Assembly (NCBI GenBank): GCA_949316495.1
Contig: OX439002.1
Span: 7,843,501 to 7,907,500 of the forward strand
DNA: 64,000 nt
Direction: 5' to 3'
DNA from: Amphiduros pacificus
Taxonomy: Eukaryota > Annelida > Polychaeta > Phyllodocida > Hesionidae
Shown here piece after piece: positions 62,604-64,000 of this stretch (its first letter is position 1; every line of letters starts with the position of its first letter). The notes under the pieces were generated by a model, which saw only the letters and a program-made list of their open reading frames with translations, was not told where the DNA came from and made no database searches. The translations under genes were made by a program, and so were the position numbers.

Positions 62604-63947
62604 CTACATGCTATATCTTACAATACGGGGTTTTGAATTACGACAATTCATGATAATATCAAAGTCATAATTTTGTCTGGCATCTCTATCATTTTCATGA
62701 TGCACTTCGTAAGGACCCTTTCTCAATTTGGCAATGGGTACAATAATGGATGCTGATTTCTTTCCATCTCTTGTCTTCACTGATATTCCCTCTGACGAGA
62801 TCAGCATCTCTGCCTCCACTTGATCAATGGAGCTCGAAGTGAGAAGCATTCTTGGCCAAGCATAATTAAACTTGTTGTCACGAGGGATGAGCTCTTTCAT
62901 TTCAATAATCATAAATAGCGTGCCAACATCCATAGTGGTCCCTTGTTCATATAAGAAGTCACCATCTTCAACATCCACGGTAAGTTTTCCTGTCGTCTGC
63001 AAGGTGACAACAAAACTATCTCTTTTGTTGTTTGCGAAAGAACCACTGCATGTGCTACTACAAATTCCCCTTGGGCGAAAGGTCTCATAGAATATTTCTG
63101 GTGAGGCCATGTGTATCATGAGTGCATCAACACTGTCCACTCCATGCTGCGAGGTCACCTGTGCTTTGAGATTGGCATAATCTCCGCATGACTGCATATG
63201 TGTATATTGAGTTGTAAGTGTTTTATTACAGTTTTTCACATGGTCCTGTAGAAGGTGGAATGGTATCAGTGTGGATACAGGATCAAATGTAATGTCAGCC
63301 AGAGATAACTTGAAAGCCTGATCCACTTTGTCCCTCAAAAGACATTCATCTTCAAGATCAACCCTGAGCAGAGCAGATCCATCATCTGTCACCACTCTTG
63401 CATTTTCGTCACAATATACTCCCATTTCTACAACCCTTCCATGAAGGTCAGAGAAGCATGAATCTCTCTCCCCAATTGCATATGGTGAGTGAACAATACC
63501 CATATATTCCATAAGAAGTTTGTTGTGTTGAATTGGAGGAGCATCACAAGGATACAGAGGGGTCATTGTGTTTGAAATCAAATCAAACTTACCCCCGAGC
63601 TCGTCAATTGGGTCTGCACCAAATGCAGATGAAGAGAGATGTGGAAAATTCACAGGAGCATCATTGGACATGTTCAACAGCTGTGTGCCAGTGTATGTGT
63701 ATGGCATGGATAATTCATTACTGTTCATTTCTCTTTTGACATAATTTCTTCTCGCTTGCTCTATCTCTGGTCTAAACATGTCAGAGTATAACCTCTTGTT
63801 TAGAACACCAAACTCGACATCATAGTCCAATATTTCTTCCAATCTTCTCTTTCGAAGCGGGCCATTTCCTGTGCCTGGTGCCCTACTTGGACCACAAAAA
63901 TTTGAATGACCAGAAATGAATTTTGCAAGAAGACTAGTTGAAGACAT
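62604..63947 (-). CDS. Hypothetical soluble protein, 447 aa (possible capsid or tegument part)
   Basis: ATG at 63947. Basic, Gly/Pro-rich first 40 residues (GPLRKRR), then a globular mixed alpha/beta region with several Cys. No membrane segment. Its length and basic arm are comparable with herpesvirus triplex protein VP19C (465 aa in HSV-1), but no conserved motif can be shown, and another gene (34468-35463) also has a basic arm. Function is left open. Confidence 0.7.
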   Translation of the reverse strand: MSSTSLLAKFISGHSNFCGPSRAPGTGNGPLRKRRLEEILDYDVEFGVLNKRLYSDMFRPEIEQARRNYVKREMNSNELSMPYTYTGTQLLNMSNDAPVNFPHLSSSAFGADPIDELGGKFDLISNTMTPLYPCDAPPIQHNKLLMEYMGIVHSPYAIGERDSCFSDLHGRVVEMGVYCDENARVVTDDGSALLRVDLEDECLLRDKVDQAFKLSLADITFDPVSTLIPFHLLQDHVKNCNKTLTTQYTHMQSCGDYANLKAQVTSQHGVDSVDALMIHMASPEIFYETFRPRGICSSTCSGSFANNKRDSFVVTLQTTGKLTVDVEDGDFLYEQGTTMDVGTLFMIIEMKELIPRDNKFNYAWPRMLLTSSSIDQVEAEMLISSEGISVKTRDGKKSASIIVPIAKLRKGPYEVHHENDRDARQNYDFDIIMNCRNSKPRIVRYSM

Positions 63948-64000
63948 GTTTCACAAACACAATGATCAACCTATGCATTAACATATTTGATTCGCGAATA

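Noticed and set aside
1-64000. Decayed endogenous virus in a host chromosome
   Set aside because: Core genes read as whole, gene density is high and no host gene, transposon or flank is visible; a free virus or very recent copy is favoured, though integration cannot be excluded.

Overview
The window looks like a contiguous piece of a large eukaryotic double-stranded DNA virus of the order Herpesvirales, closest in character to the Malacoherpesviridae (herpesviruses of molluscs and other marine invertebrates). Reasons seen in the sequence: a UL52-type primase, a UL5/PIF1-type helicase, a maturational protease fused to a scaffold, a capsid-protein-sized gene beside it, a PD-(D/E)XK nuclease, several RING proteins including an adjacent large pair, many membrane glycoproteins, and tightly packed intronless genes on both strands separated by TATA-like boxes and AATAAA signals. 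The DNA is moderately AT-rich. I saw no host gene, transposon, tRNA, rRNA or CRISPR. The core genes read as whole, so this looks like a virus genome contig or a very recent copy rather than an old decayed insertion; the window alone cannot tell a free virus from an integrated one.

Layout. 1-4.1 kb: small and multi-pass membrane proteins and a basic nuclear-type protein. 4.2-5.0 kb: a prenylated Ras-like GTPase behind a duplicated TATA promoter. 5-17 kb: primase, a candidate terminase subunit, unknown proteins, overlapping membrane/secreted proteins, and a 1331-aa RING protein. 17-21 kb: a viral homologue of the nuclear-envelope protein CLCC1, a Cys-rich protein, a tail-anchored protein and two type I membrane proteins. 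22-29 kb: capsid block (protease-scaffold, a membrane protein, triplex-sized protein, major capsid protein). 29-35 kb: PD-(D/E)XK nuclease, an internally duplicated multi-pass membrane protein, an ESCRT-III-like protein and proteins of unknown role. 35.6-38.4 kb: three ankyrin/FEM1-like proteins. 38.5-39.8 kb: a DUF4419 protein. 40.3-41.6 kb: a small protein and a Pim-like kinase. 42-46 kb: a recent tandem duplication of about 1.9 kb carrying a Cys-rich zinc-knuckle-type gene and a small zinc-finger-type gene. 45.5-51.8 kb: two paralogous glycoproteins, a RING protein and an acidic protein. 51.9-57.4 kb: two tandem RING proteins carrying a repeated domain that resembles the SprT fold. 57.4-64 kb: a small MIT-like protein, coiled-coil proteins, the helicase and a 447-aa protein.

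How the genes may work together. Primase, helicase and nuclease belong to DNA replication and recombination. The protease-scaffold, capsid and possible terminase genes build and fill the capsid. The most striking set is a possible virus-encoded membrane-remodelling kit: a CLCC1 homologue (host CLCC1 is needed for the fusion step of herpesvirus nuclear egress), an ESCRT-III-like protein ending in a MIM1-type motif, a stand-alone MIT-like protein that could bind such a motif, and a tail-anchored protein of the size of UL34. RING and FEM1-like proteins suggest control of host ubiquitin ligases. A shared promoter element (consensus GTGCATAAYTAATGAG) precedes the kinase, a RING gene and the duplicated genes, and may mark one expression class.

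Starts were moved to the first plausible ATG wherever the longest open frame began with TTG or GTG. All homologies are by eye; no searches were run.
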